Part shown: positions 7,930-14,561 of the stretch, one piece after another | Layout of the letters: every line of letters starts with the position of its first letter | How positions within the stretch are numbered: the first letter of the stretch is position 1 | DNA from: CAIWHR01 sp963734055 | Lineage (GTDB): Bacteria; Pseudomonadota; Gammaproteobacteria; Burkholderiales; Casimicrobiaceae | Direction of reading: 5' to 3' | Length of the DNA stretch: 64,000 nucleotides | Assembly (NCBI GenBank): GCA_963734055.1 | Contig: CAVTFQ010000005.1 | Coordinates: 1 to 64,000 of the forward strand | The notes under the pieces: generated by a model | What the model was told of the DNA's origin: nothing | Databases searched by the model: none | The model's input: the letters and a program-made list of their open reading frames with translations, nothing else | Position numbers and translations under genes: made by a program

Positions 7930-9063
7930 TCATGTCCCCCACTCGCGGACTGCAGCCACGAATTCGCGCGCCCGCTCGTGAAGCTGCTCGCGCGCCGCGA
8001 GCAGGCTGCCGCCGATCAGGAACATCGCATCGTCTCCGTAACGGATGCGCATTTCCGGAACGCGCGCGACCGTCATGCCGCCGGCAGGCACCGGCAAGGT
8101 CGGGGCCAGTCCGTGCCACGGCTCGCGCGCGGCCGCCACGATCGCCGCACACGTTTCGACAGAATAAGCAAAGCGCCCCCCTGCATTCGGAAAGATCGTC
8201 GCGTCGGCGCCGAACAGCCGGAAGAGCTTGCCGAGGATCAGCGGCGGCGCGATGCGGGAGGCGCCGGCGAGCGCCGGATGCGCAAGGATCGGCAGGCCGC
8301 CCTCGCGCGCGAGCGCGGCAAGGCTGCCGGCACCGCTCACCATCGGCGCGACGAGGATCATCCGCACGCCGGCCTCGCGCGCGAGCGCCACGCGCTCGCG
8401 CAGCTGACCGAAATGGCCGGTGAGGCTCGGGGCGTAAACGCAACGATGCCCGGTCTCGCGGTTTGCCTCGTCGATCGCCCGCTGCACGGCACGCACCCGC
8501 GCACCGAAGGGCGCCGCATCCTGGTCGGCAAGACCGTGGTCGTCCTTCACGACGTCGATGCCCGCGCGGGCGAGCGTGCGCGCGATCGACGCGAGCTGTG
8601 CCGGGGTGAGCCCTTGCGGCTTCAGCGCCGAGGCCGTGAGCGGCCGGCCCTGGACTCCGGTCAGCGCGCGGAGGCCGGCGACGCCGAAGCGCGGTCCGCC
8701 GAAACGGGCGGCGACGCTTCGCGGGATCCGCGCGTCCACGAGCGCAACGTCGTCGTGGAGCGACGAATTGCCGAACAGCATGCTCAGGAGCTGCCCCGCC
8801 TCGAATCCCGTCGTCTCCACGGCGATCCGGATCCTGACGTCGAACTCCTCCGGCGTCACGGGCACGACGTCGTCGACGCGCGCGACGACCTCGGCGAGCA
8901 CGCGCGCGTCGCCAACCGCCGCGAGCGGCGCCTCGACGCTCTGCTCGAGCGCGAGCGCCAGGGCGCGGGCGTCGATGTCGCCGGCCGCCGAGCGGACGCG
9001 GTAAGTTGCGTCGATCCACCGCTCGTCGACCGGAGCGGCTGTCCCGGGAACCGCGGCATCCAT
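7930..9063 (-). CDS. RuBisCO-like protein (form IV)
   Basis: A 377-residue homologue of the RuBisCO large subunit. The catalytic barrel is recognisable by SALKPQGL (equivalent to the KPK loop) and GIDVVKDDHGLADQ, which keeps the lysine and aspartate of the metal site but has histidine where RuBisCO has the second metal-binding acidic residue (KDDE to KDDH). The loop 6 region (TIFPNAGGRF) lacks the mobile catalytic lysine. It therefore cannot be a CO2-fixing carboxylase. Form IV proteins catalyse related enolisation, isomerisation or decarboxylation, for example in methionine salvage or isoapionate catabolism. No kinase or transporter of those pathways lies beside it, so the substrate is open. 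Coupled to the downstream cupin. Confidence 0.85.
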   Translation of the reverse strand: MDAAVPGTAAPVDERWIDATYRVRSAAGDIDARALALALEQSVEAPLAAVGDARVLAEVVARVDDVVPVTPEEFDVRIRIAVETTGFEAGQLLSMLFGNSSLHDDVALVDARIPRSVAARFGGPRFGVAGLRALTGVQGRPLTASALKPQGLTPAQLASIARTLARAGIDVVKDDHGLADQDAAPFGARVRAVQRAIDEANRETGHRCVYAPSLTGHFGQLRERVALAREAGVRMILVAPMVSGAGSLAALAREGGLPILAHPALAGASRIAPPLILGKLFRLFGADATIFPNAGGRFAYSVETCAAIVAAAREPWHGLAPTLPVPAGGMTVARVPEMRIRYGDDAMFLIGGSLLAAREQLHERAREFVAAVREWGT

Positions 9064-9132
9064 GGCGGAATTCTAGTGGATCATTTGACCAGCCGTCTCC
9101 GCTGCGCGAGGATAGGTCGCTCTTTCCCGCCC

Positions 9133-9300
9133 GTCGCCAGGATCGCCGTGAACGCCGTCGCCGAGGCGGCGTTCGCCGCGCAAATTGCGAAGGCTCGCGC
9201 GGCGCTCGGCCACGCCGCGTTCGATGCGGCGGAGGCGTTGGGGAAATCCTTGCCCTACGAACAGGCGCTCGACGAGACGCTGGCGTGGCTGTCGCGGTAG
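9133..9300 (+). pseudogene. C-terminal remnant of a LuxR/cyclase-type ATPase regulator
   Basis: The plus strand encodes AEAAFAAQIAKARAALGHAA followed by a short segment ending in DETLAWLSR and a stop at 9298. This matches the typical C-terminal end of large AAA-ATPase/TPR regulators (LuxR or adenylate-cyclase type). Nothing upstream belongs to such a protein, since the RuBisCO-like gene occupies that side in the opposite orientation, so this is an orphan tail. A GTG at 9148 could start a tiny product, but there is no reason to think it is functional. Confidence 0.45.
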
Positions 9301-9429
9301 ACCTGACGCCCGACGTCGAGCGGTGAGAAATGATTGCCATTTCCACTCGAAAGGGGCCCGTGGCGCGCGCCGCGCCAACGACACTTCGAGGTGTGTTGCG
9401 GCGCCCCAGGCCACCGACATCGACTATTA

Positions 9430-9443
9430 TTGACGCCAGTCAA
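9430..9443. promoter_or_regulatory. FNR/CRP-type palindrome upstream of the sulfur-relay operon
   Basis: A perfect palindrome TTGAC-GCCA-GTCAA lies 66 bp before the DsrE start codon. Its centre (9436.5) would be at -41.5 for a transcript starting near 9478, and a weak -10-like TAATCG occurs at 9466-9471. This is the geometry of a class II FNR/CRP-activated promoter. The matching copy at 7397-7410 precedes the CBS gene. Confidence 0.6.
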
Positions 9444-9508
9444 AAAATTGACCGTGTCGTTGGAGTAATCGCTTTGGCTCTGAAGGAAAAGATCGGCGGG
9501 AGAGCGTA

Positions 9509-9898
9509 ATGGCGGACAAGATCAGCATCATCGTGGTTTCCGGGGCGCACGAGCGCCTGCAGATGGCGGCAATGCTCGCTTCGGTGGGCGCCGTGAGCGG
9601 CAACGAAGTCAGCGTGTTCCTGTCGATGAACGCGCTGGCGTACTTTGTGACGGGGAGCGCCGCGGCCGCGCCGTCAGAAGGTCCGTTTGGCGCGCTGATG
9701 GCGGCCAAGAAGGTCCCGGCGTTCCGCACGTTGTTCCAGCAAGCAGTCGAGCTGGGCGGGGCCAAGGTCTATCCGTGCTCGATGGCGATGGACGTCATGG
9801 GCGTCGAGCGCGAGGGGCTGGAACCCTACCTCAGCGAGCCGCTTGGCCTCACCAAGTTCCTCGACGACGCCCGTGACGCGCAAGTCTGGTCGTTCTAG
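9509..9898 (+). CDS. DsrE/DsrF-like sulfur-relay family protein
   Basis: A 129-residue protein of the DsrE superfamily, whose members carry persulfide sulfur on a cysteine and pass it to TusA-type partners. It starts with the Rossmann-like strand KISIIVVSGAHERLQMA and contains one cysteine, in KVYPCSMAMDVMG, at the position of the conserved reactive cysteine. A GGGAGAG ribosome-binding site precedes the ATG. It is the first gene of a four-gene operon with a TusA-like protein, an SQR-like flavoprotein and a DUF1641 protein, and an FNR-type box lies upstream. Physiological sulfur donor unknown. Confidence 0.85.
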   Translation: MADKISIIVVSGAHERLQMAAMLASVGAVSGNEVSVFLSMNALAYFVTGSAAAAPSEGPFGALMAAKKVPAFRTLFQQAVELGGAKVYPCSMAMDVMGVEREGLEPYLSEPLGLTKFLDDARDAQVWSF

Positions 9899-9924
9899 TA
9901 TTCGAGCTGGAGGAAGGAGCTGCG

Positions 9925-10155
9925 ATGTCCGAACGAAAGGTGATCGACGCGCGGGGCAGTTTCTGTCCGGGCCCGCTGATGGAGCTGATCGGCTGGATCA
10001 AGCTGGCGGAGGTCGGCGACGAGCTGGAAGTGCTGTCGACCGACAAGGGATCGGCCAGCGACATCCCGGAGTGGGTGAAGAAGGTCGGCCACGAGTTTCT
10101 CGGTTCGCGGGAAGAAGCGGGAATCTGGCATATCACGGTGAAGAAGACGAAGTGA
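9925..10155 (+). CDS. TusA-like sulfurtransferase
   Basis: A 76-residue protein of the TusA/SirA/YedF family. The signature Cys-Pro-x-Pro motif is present as FCPGPLMELI, with the sulfur-carrying cysteine at residue 14. The rest fits the two-layer alpha/beta fold of the family. It has an AGGAAGGAG-type ribosome-binding site and follows the DsrE gene by 26 bp. TusA-DsrE pairs form sulfur-transfer chains in dissimilatory sulfur metabolism, so it probably shuttles persulfide between DsrE and the flavoprotein encoded next. Confidence 0.88.
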   Translation: MSERKVIDARGSFCPGPLMELIGWIKLAEVGDELEVLSTDKGSASDIPEWVKKVGHEFLGSREEAGIWHITVKKTK

Positions 10156-10192
10156 TCCTCGTCATCCGTTTGCACGCATAAAAGGAGGAGCA

Positions 10193-11326
10193 ATGAAGAT
10201 CCTGATCATCGGCGGTGGCATGGGGGGAACGATCCTCGCCAACAATCTCGCCCGCCGGCTGACGGCGGAGCTCAAGTCCGGCAAGGCCAAGATCACCATG
10301 ATCACGGCCTCCGAAAGGCACATGTACCAGCCAGGACTCCTGTACCTCGCGTTCGGTCGCGTGACGCCCGACGAGCTGTACAAGGACCAGGCGACGCTGC
10401 TCGAACCGGGCATCGCGCTTGTGGTCGATCCGGTCGAGGAGTTCCTGCTGGACCAGAACCGCGTCAAGACGAAGGGCGGGAAAACGTTCGACTACGACAT
10501 TCTCGCGATCGCGACCGGCTCGCGGGCGGCGCCCGAGCTCATTCCCGGTCTTGCCGAGAGCTCGGAGACGTTCTACACGGAAGACACGGCGGTCAAGATG
10601 TTCCGCACGCTGCAGGCGTTCCAGGGTGGACGCGTCGTGATCGCGATGGGCGTGCCGCACAAATGCCCGATGGCGCCGCTCGAGATCACCTTCATGCTGC
10701 ACGACTACTTCAAGGACCGCGGCATCCGCGACAAGGTGCAGATGCACTACACCTATCCCATCGGGCGCGTTCATTCGCTCGAGAACGTCGCCAAGTGGGC
10801 GGCACCCGAGTTCGATCGACTCGGCATCACGTACGAAACGCTGTTCAATGTGAAGGAGGTCGACGGCAAGGCGAAGGTGGTGAAGAGCGAGGAAGGCGGC
10901 GAGACGCCGTACGACCTCTTGATCTCGATCCCGGCGCACCGGGGCATGGAGGTGATCGAGAAGAACAAGCTCGGCGCCGGCGGCTGGATCCCGACGCACC
11001 GCAACCACCTCAACATGGAAGGCCGCAAGAACGTCTTCGTACTCGGGGACACCACCAACATCCCGATCAGCAAGGCGGGCTCGACTGCCCACTTCGAGGC
11101 CGAGGCGCTAGGCGAGAACATCGCGGCGATGGTCAAGCTCGGCTCGCCGGTTCGCGAGTACGACGGCAAGGTGTTCTGCTTCATCGAGGCCGGCAAGGAT
11201 CGTGCGACGTACGCGATGTTCGACTACCTCAATCCACCCGACCCGAAGCCGCCGACCAAGGCCGTGCACTGGTTCAAGATGGCCTACAACAAGCTCTACT
11301 GGATATCGGCGCGCGGGCTGCTCTGA
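10193..11326 (+). CDS. Sulfide:quinone oxidoreductase-like FAD/NAD(P)-binding protein
   Basis: A 377-residue two-dinucleotide-binding flavoprotein. The FAD Rossmann motif is at the N-terminus (ILIIGGGMGGTILANNLA), the second flavin motif is NVFVLGDTTNIP, and the C-terminal membrane-attachment region (VHWFKMAYNKLYWISARGLL) resembles SQR and type II NADH dehydrogenases. Only two cysteines are present, in PHKCPMAP and KVFCFIE. These match the two cysteines of the SQR active-site bridge, while the third cysteine of classical SQRs is absent. Likely role: flavin-linked oxidation of a sulfur species with electrons to the quinone pool. It lies between the TusA-like and DUF1641 genes. Confidence 0.85.
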   Translation: MKILIIGGGMGGTILANNLARRLTAELKSGKAKITMITASERHMYQPGLLYLAFGRVTPDELYKDQATLLEPGIALVVDPVEEFLLDQNRVKTKGGKTFDYDILAIATGSRAAPELIPGLAESSETFYTEDTAVKMFRTLQAFQGGRVVIAMGVPHKCPMAPLEITFMLHDYFKDRGIRDKVQMHYTYPIGRVHSLENVAKWAAPEFDRLGITYETLFNVKEVDGKAKVVKSEEGGETPYDLLISIPAHRGMEVIEKNKLGAGGWIPTHRNHLNMEGRKNVFVLGDTTNIPISKAGSTAHFEAEALGENIAAMVKLGSPVREYDGKVFCFIEAGKDRATYAMFDYLNPPDPKPPTKAVHWFKMAYNKLYWISARGLL

Positions 11327-11337
11327 GGGAGCCGGAC

Positions 11338-12132
11338 ATGAACGGACAATCGGAGGAGACCCGAGCCGTAAACGCAGAGGTGGAACGGGTGGTCGCCGCG
11401 GCGCGCGACGCGCTCACCGACGAGATGGTGTCGCGTCTCGCGTCGACGGCGGGCGACGCCGTCGAGTTGATGGACCAGGTGAATCGCGCCGGGCTCGCGC
11501 GCGCCATTCCCGCGCTGGCCCAGATGGTCAACAACGGCGACCTCGAGCGTCTGTCGCAGCTTGCGCGGCTGTACAACTCCGCCCAGGATGCGCTGACCGA
11601 CGAGATGGTGACGCGGCTGAGTCAGGCGATCGGCGATGGCCTGGCGCTGCTCGACCAAGTCAACCGCGCCGGCCTCGACCGGGCGATCCCCGCGCTGGCG
11701 GAGATGGTCAACAACGGCGACCTCAACCGGCTGGTCAAGCTGGTGCGGGTCTACAGCTCGGCCGAGGACGCCCTGACCGACGAGATGGTGAGCCGCCTCA
11801 CCGATACCGTCGGCAACGGGCTGTCGCTGCTCGACCGCTTCAGCCGTGGCGGCGCCGAGCACGTGGTCAAGATGCTCGAGGGGCTGCAGGAGAGTGGCGC
11901 GCTCGAGCGACTCGCGACGATGCTGCCGCAACTCGCCGATCGGCTCGCGACCGTGCAGGAGGTCCTGCAGTCGATCGACGCCGCTGCCGCGGCGAGTCGG
12001 GCGGCGCCCGCATCGGCCGGTGGCGTCGGCGGCCTATGGAAGCTCATGCGCGATCCCGAGGCCCAGGAGACGCTTCGCTTCATGCTGGCGGTCGGCAAGC
12101 AACTGAGGAAGGGCTGGGGCGCGACGCGGTAG
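11338..12132 (+). CDS. DUF1641 protein with three 60-residue repeats
   Basis: A 264-residue protein of the DUF1641 family, which often accompanies SQR-like flavoproteins. Residues 24-83, 84-143 and 144-203 are three tandem copies of a helical unit that each begin with DALTDEMV. The first two continue with AxPALAxMVNNGDL, and the third diverges in that half. The period is exactly 180 bp. A C-terminal helical region ends with RDPEAQETLRFMLAVGKQLRKG. The ATG at 11338 lies 11 bp after the flavoprotein stop. No signal peptide or membrane helix is visible. It may serve as a helical scaffold for the flavoprotein or for sulfur relay, but this is inference. Confidence 0.85.
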   Translation: MNGQSEETRAVNAEVERVVAAARDALTDEMVSRLASTAGDAVELMDQVNRAGLARAIPALAQMVNNGDLERLSQLARLYNSAQDALTDEMVTRLSQAIGDGLALLDQVNRAGLDRAIPALAEMVNNGDLNRLVKLVRVYSSAEDALTDEMVSRLTDTVGNGLSLLDRFSRGGAEHVVKMLEGLQESGALERLATMLPQLADRLATVQEVLQSIDAAAAASRAAPASAGGVGGLWKLMRDPEAQETLRFMLAVGKQLRKGWGATR

Positions 12133-12169
12133 AACTTGGTGGGCCTACGCACATCGACGAACAGATTCA

Positions 12170-12979
12170 TTACCGAGCAGCTTGCAGGAAGCGGGCGATC
12201 TGCTGCCAGAACTCTCGCGTCGCTCCGAGTGCGTTGTGGTCCACCCGCGGAATCGCGTACCAGGCCTTCGGTCCGGCCCACGCGTCGTAGAGTGCGCGTG
12301 ACCGGGCGACCGGAATGATCGTGTCGTCCTCGCCGACCATCGCGAGCAGCGGCATCCGGCACGCCGGGGCTTCGGCGATCGCCTCGAAGCGGTGGCGCAA
12401 GAGCAGCGACACGGGCAGCCACCGGTAATGGTGGCTGCCGATCGCCGTCAGGCTGTCGAAGGGCGACACGAGCACCACGCCGGCGACCGGCCGCGACGCG
12501 GCGACGTGCGTCGCGACGGCGGTGCCGAGACTGCGGCCGAAGGTGACGATCCGTGTCGCGTCGATGCCGTCGCTCGCGGCAACCGCGTCGAAGATCGCGA
12601 GCCCGTCGGACGTGAGCTCGCGCTCGCCCGGCTTCCCGCCGCTCTCGCCGTAGCCGCGATAGTTGAGCGCGACGATCGTCCAGGCGCGAGGCCACCGCGC
12701 GTCGGCGAGCGTCCACGAAACTTCCTCGGCATTGCCTCCGAAGTAGACGACAGCCGGAGCCGGCGTCGACGTGCCGCGCGCGATCCACCCGCGGAGCACG
12801 GTGCCGTCGTCCGCGGTTACCGAGAACGGTGCGGCGTGGGCCGGCAGGTGCGCCGTCGCCGCGACGGGCTGCGGATAGAAGATCATCCGCTCCTGCGCGA
12901 GCCACGCCGCGACGGGGATGCCGAGGGCGAGGACGACGGCGACGACGAGCCATTCCATGAAGGTGCGCCGCAGGGGCAT
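12170..12979 (-). CDS. Membrane-anchored alpha/beta hydrolase (Bem46/YhfR-like)
   Basis: A 269-residue serine hydrolase. An N-terminal hydrophobic helix (WLVVAVVLALGIPVAAWLA) anchors it. The catalytic domain shows the nucleophile elbow GRSLG, the oxyanion region YFGGNAEE, NYRGYGESGG, the acid in VGEDDTIIP and the histidine in RVDHNALG. The ATG at 12979 is preferred. An alternative start at 13060 would add 27 residues that do not resemble the family. It converges with the DUF1641 gene and is divergent from the aldolase. Substrate unknown. Confidence 0.8.
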   Translation of the reverse strand: MPLRRTFMEWLVVAVVLALGIPVAAWLAQERMIFYPQPVAATAHLPAHAAPFSVTADDGTVLRGWIARGTSTPAPAVVYFGGNAEEVSWTLADARWPRAWTIVALNYRGYGESGGKPGERELTSDGLAIFDAVAASDGIDATRIVTFGRSLGTAVATHVAASRPVAGVVLVSPFDSLTAIGSHHYRWLPVSLLLRHRFEAIAEAPACRMPLLAMVGEDDTIIPVARSRALYDAWAGPKAWYAIPRVDHNALGATREFWQQIARFLQAAR

Positions 12980-13114
12980 CGCGGATGCCGGGGTCGGCCC
13001 GGCGCTTGCAAGACTTGCAACCGGCGGGAGTAGCGCCCGCCGGCCGAAACGGAGCACCATTATGATCCCGGCGGCCGGCTATGCGACCGCGCCGCGGGCA
13101 TCGAGGAGCGAACC

Positions 13115-14134
13115 ATGAACACCCACGACGAACTCCTGGCCACGATCTCGAAGCTCATCGCCCCTGGCAAGGGCATTCTCGCGGCCGACGAGAGCATGCC
13201 GACCATCACCAAGCGGTTCAAGGCGGTCGGCATCGAGTCGACCGATGAGTCGCGGCGCCAGTACCGGAACCTGCTGTTCACGGCGCGGGACGCCAATCAG
13301 TATCTGGCCGGCGTGATCCTGTTCGAGGAGACGCTGGATCAGAAGGGGGACGACGGCACGCTTCTGCCCGACGTCCTCGCGCACCACGGAATCGTGCCCG
13401 GCATCAAAGTCGACAAGGGAACGGTCGGCCTGCCCGGTGCCGACGGCGACCTCATCACGCAGGGGCTCGACGGCCTGGGCGACCGCCTGAACGCGTACAA
13501 GGCCAAGGGCGCGCGCTTCGCGAAGTGGCGCGAGGTGTACAACATCACGGACCGGAACCCGACGCGGCTCGGCATCGAGGCGAACGCCGAGGTGCTCGCT
13601 CGCTACGCGGCGGTATGCCAGGAGTACGGCATCGTGCCGATCGTCGAGCCCGAGGTGCTGATCGACGGCGTGCACACGATCGAGCGCTGCCACGAGGTGT
13701 CCGAGGCGGTGCTGCACGCGGTGTTCCACGCGCTCCACCGCCATAAGGTGCTGCTCGAAGGGATGGTGCTGAAGCCGAGCATGGTGCTGCCCGGCAAGGA
13801 GAGCCCGCCGAAAGCCGCGCCCGAGGTCGTCGCGCGCGCGACGCTCGAAGTCCTGAAGCGCACCGTGCCCGCCGCGGTGCCGACGATCAACTTTCTCTCG
13901 GGCGGCCAGTCGCCGGTCGAGGCGACCGCCAACCTGAATGCGATGAACGCGATGGCGCCGCACGCGCCGTGGGTGCTGTCGTTCTCCTATGCCCGTGCGC
14001 TGCAGGAAGACGCGATGCGGATCTGGGCGGGCCGCGCCGAGAACGTCCGCCCGGCCCAGGACGCGTTCGGAAAGCGCCTGAAGATGAACAGTCTCGCCCG
14101 GGCGGCGAAGTGGGCCGCGCAGCTGGAGGCGTAA
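13115..14134 (+). CDS. fbaB: Class I fructose-bisphosphate aldolase
   Basis: A 339-residue aldolase that reversibly splits fructose 1,6-bisphosphate into dihydroxyacetone phosphate and glyceraldehyde 3-phosphate in glycolysis and gluconeogenesis. It belongs to the eukaryote-type class I family: the N-terminus has GKGILAADES, the Schiff-base lysine is in MVLKPSMVLPG (lysine about 220), and the phosphate-binding loop is FLSGGQSPVEAT. Length and start fit the family. It stands alone, and a GGGTCTGACCC palindrome follows the stop by 10 bp. The symbol fbaB is used by function; the protein is closer to the vertebrate-type class I enzymes than to E. coli FbaB. Confidence 0.92.
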   Translation: MNTHDELLATISKLIAPGKGILAADESMPTITKRFKAVGIESTDESRRQYRNLLFTARDANQYLAGVILFEETLDQKGDDGTLLPDVLAHHGIVPGIKVDKGTVGLPGADGDLITQGLDGLGDRLNAYKAKGARFAKWREVYNITDRNPTRLGIEANAEVLARYAAVCQEYGIVPIVEPEVLIDGVHTIERCHEVSEAVLHAVFHALHRHKVLLEGMVLKPSMVLPGKESPPKAAPEVVARATLEVLKRTVPAAVPTINFLSGGQSPVEATANLNAMNAMAPHAPWVLSFSYARALQEDAMRIWAGRAENVRPAQDAFGKRLKMNSLARAAKWAAQLEA

Positions 14135-14144
14135 GCGCCGCAAT

Positions 14145-14165
14145 AAGTAGGGTCTGACCCTACTT
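14145..14165. repeat. GGGTCTGACCC palindrome, copy 1
   Basis: A 21-bp perfect palindrome with core GGGTCTGACCC and arms extending to AAGTA/TACTT. It sits between the aldolase and the convergent basic-protein gene. Its CTA at 14160-14162 is the TAG stop codon of that gene read on the minus strand. It could also act as a bidirectional hairpin. Confidence 0.8.
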
Positions 14166-14507
14166 CTCGGCGGGCAAGTGCGCGCCGTACGCGAGCACGT
14201 CCATCATCTCGGCGAAGCGCGACCAGTTCAAGCGCTTGCTCTTGTGGCGGTTGCGACCGTACCAGAAGAGCGACCCGCGGCCGATCTCGAGCTCGCCGAT
14301 CTTCTCGTCGTTGGCGAAGATCTCGAGATTGAGCGACGACTTGGCCTTCGCGAGCTCGAAGTTTGCGAGCTCGCCCTTCACCACGTGCTTGCGGATGCTG
14401 CGCGATGCCTTGCGCGCCGACCGGCCCGCGCTCTTCCCCGGCTTCGCCCGCTTGCGGCGGACCTTGTTCGTCTTCGCGGCGGCCACGGCGGTTCCCGGCA
14501 AAGGCAC
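14160..14507 (-). CDS. Small basic conserved hypothetical protein
   Basis: A 115-residue protein with a lysine/arginine-rich N-terminal half (KTNKVRRKRAKPGKSAGRSARK) and a more ordered C-terminal half (LEIFANDEKIGELEIGRGSLFWYGRN, then LNWSRFAEMMD). The basic tail suggests nucleic-acid binding. No family was recognised with certainty. The stop codon TAG lies inside a GGGTCTGACCC palindrome. Confidence 0.65.
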   Translation of the reverse strand: MPLPGTAVAAAKTNKVRRKRAKPGKSAGRSARKASRSIRKHVVKGELANFELAKAKSSLNLEIFANDEKIGELEIGRGSLFWYGRNRHKSKRLNWSRFAEMMDVLAYGAHLPAEK

Positions 14508-14561
14508 GCCTCCGATATGACCCTAAATTCCGCGAAAAGTCGAGCGAGGCGACTCCGCTGA

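Noticed and set aside
7930..9063. Functional RuBisCO large subunit
   Set aside because: The KDDE motif is altered to KDDH and the loop 6 lysine is missing; no carbon-fixation genes accompany it.
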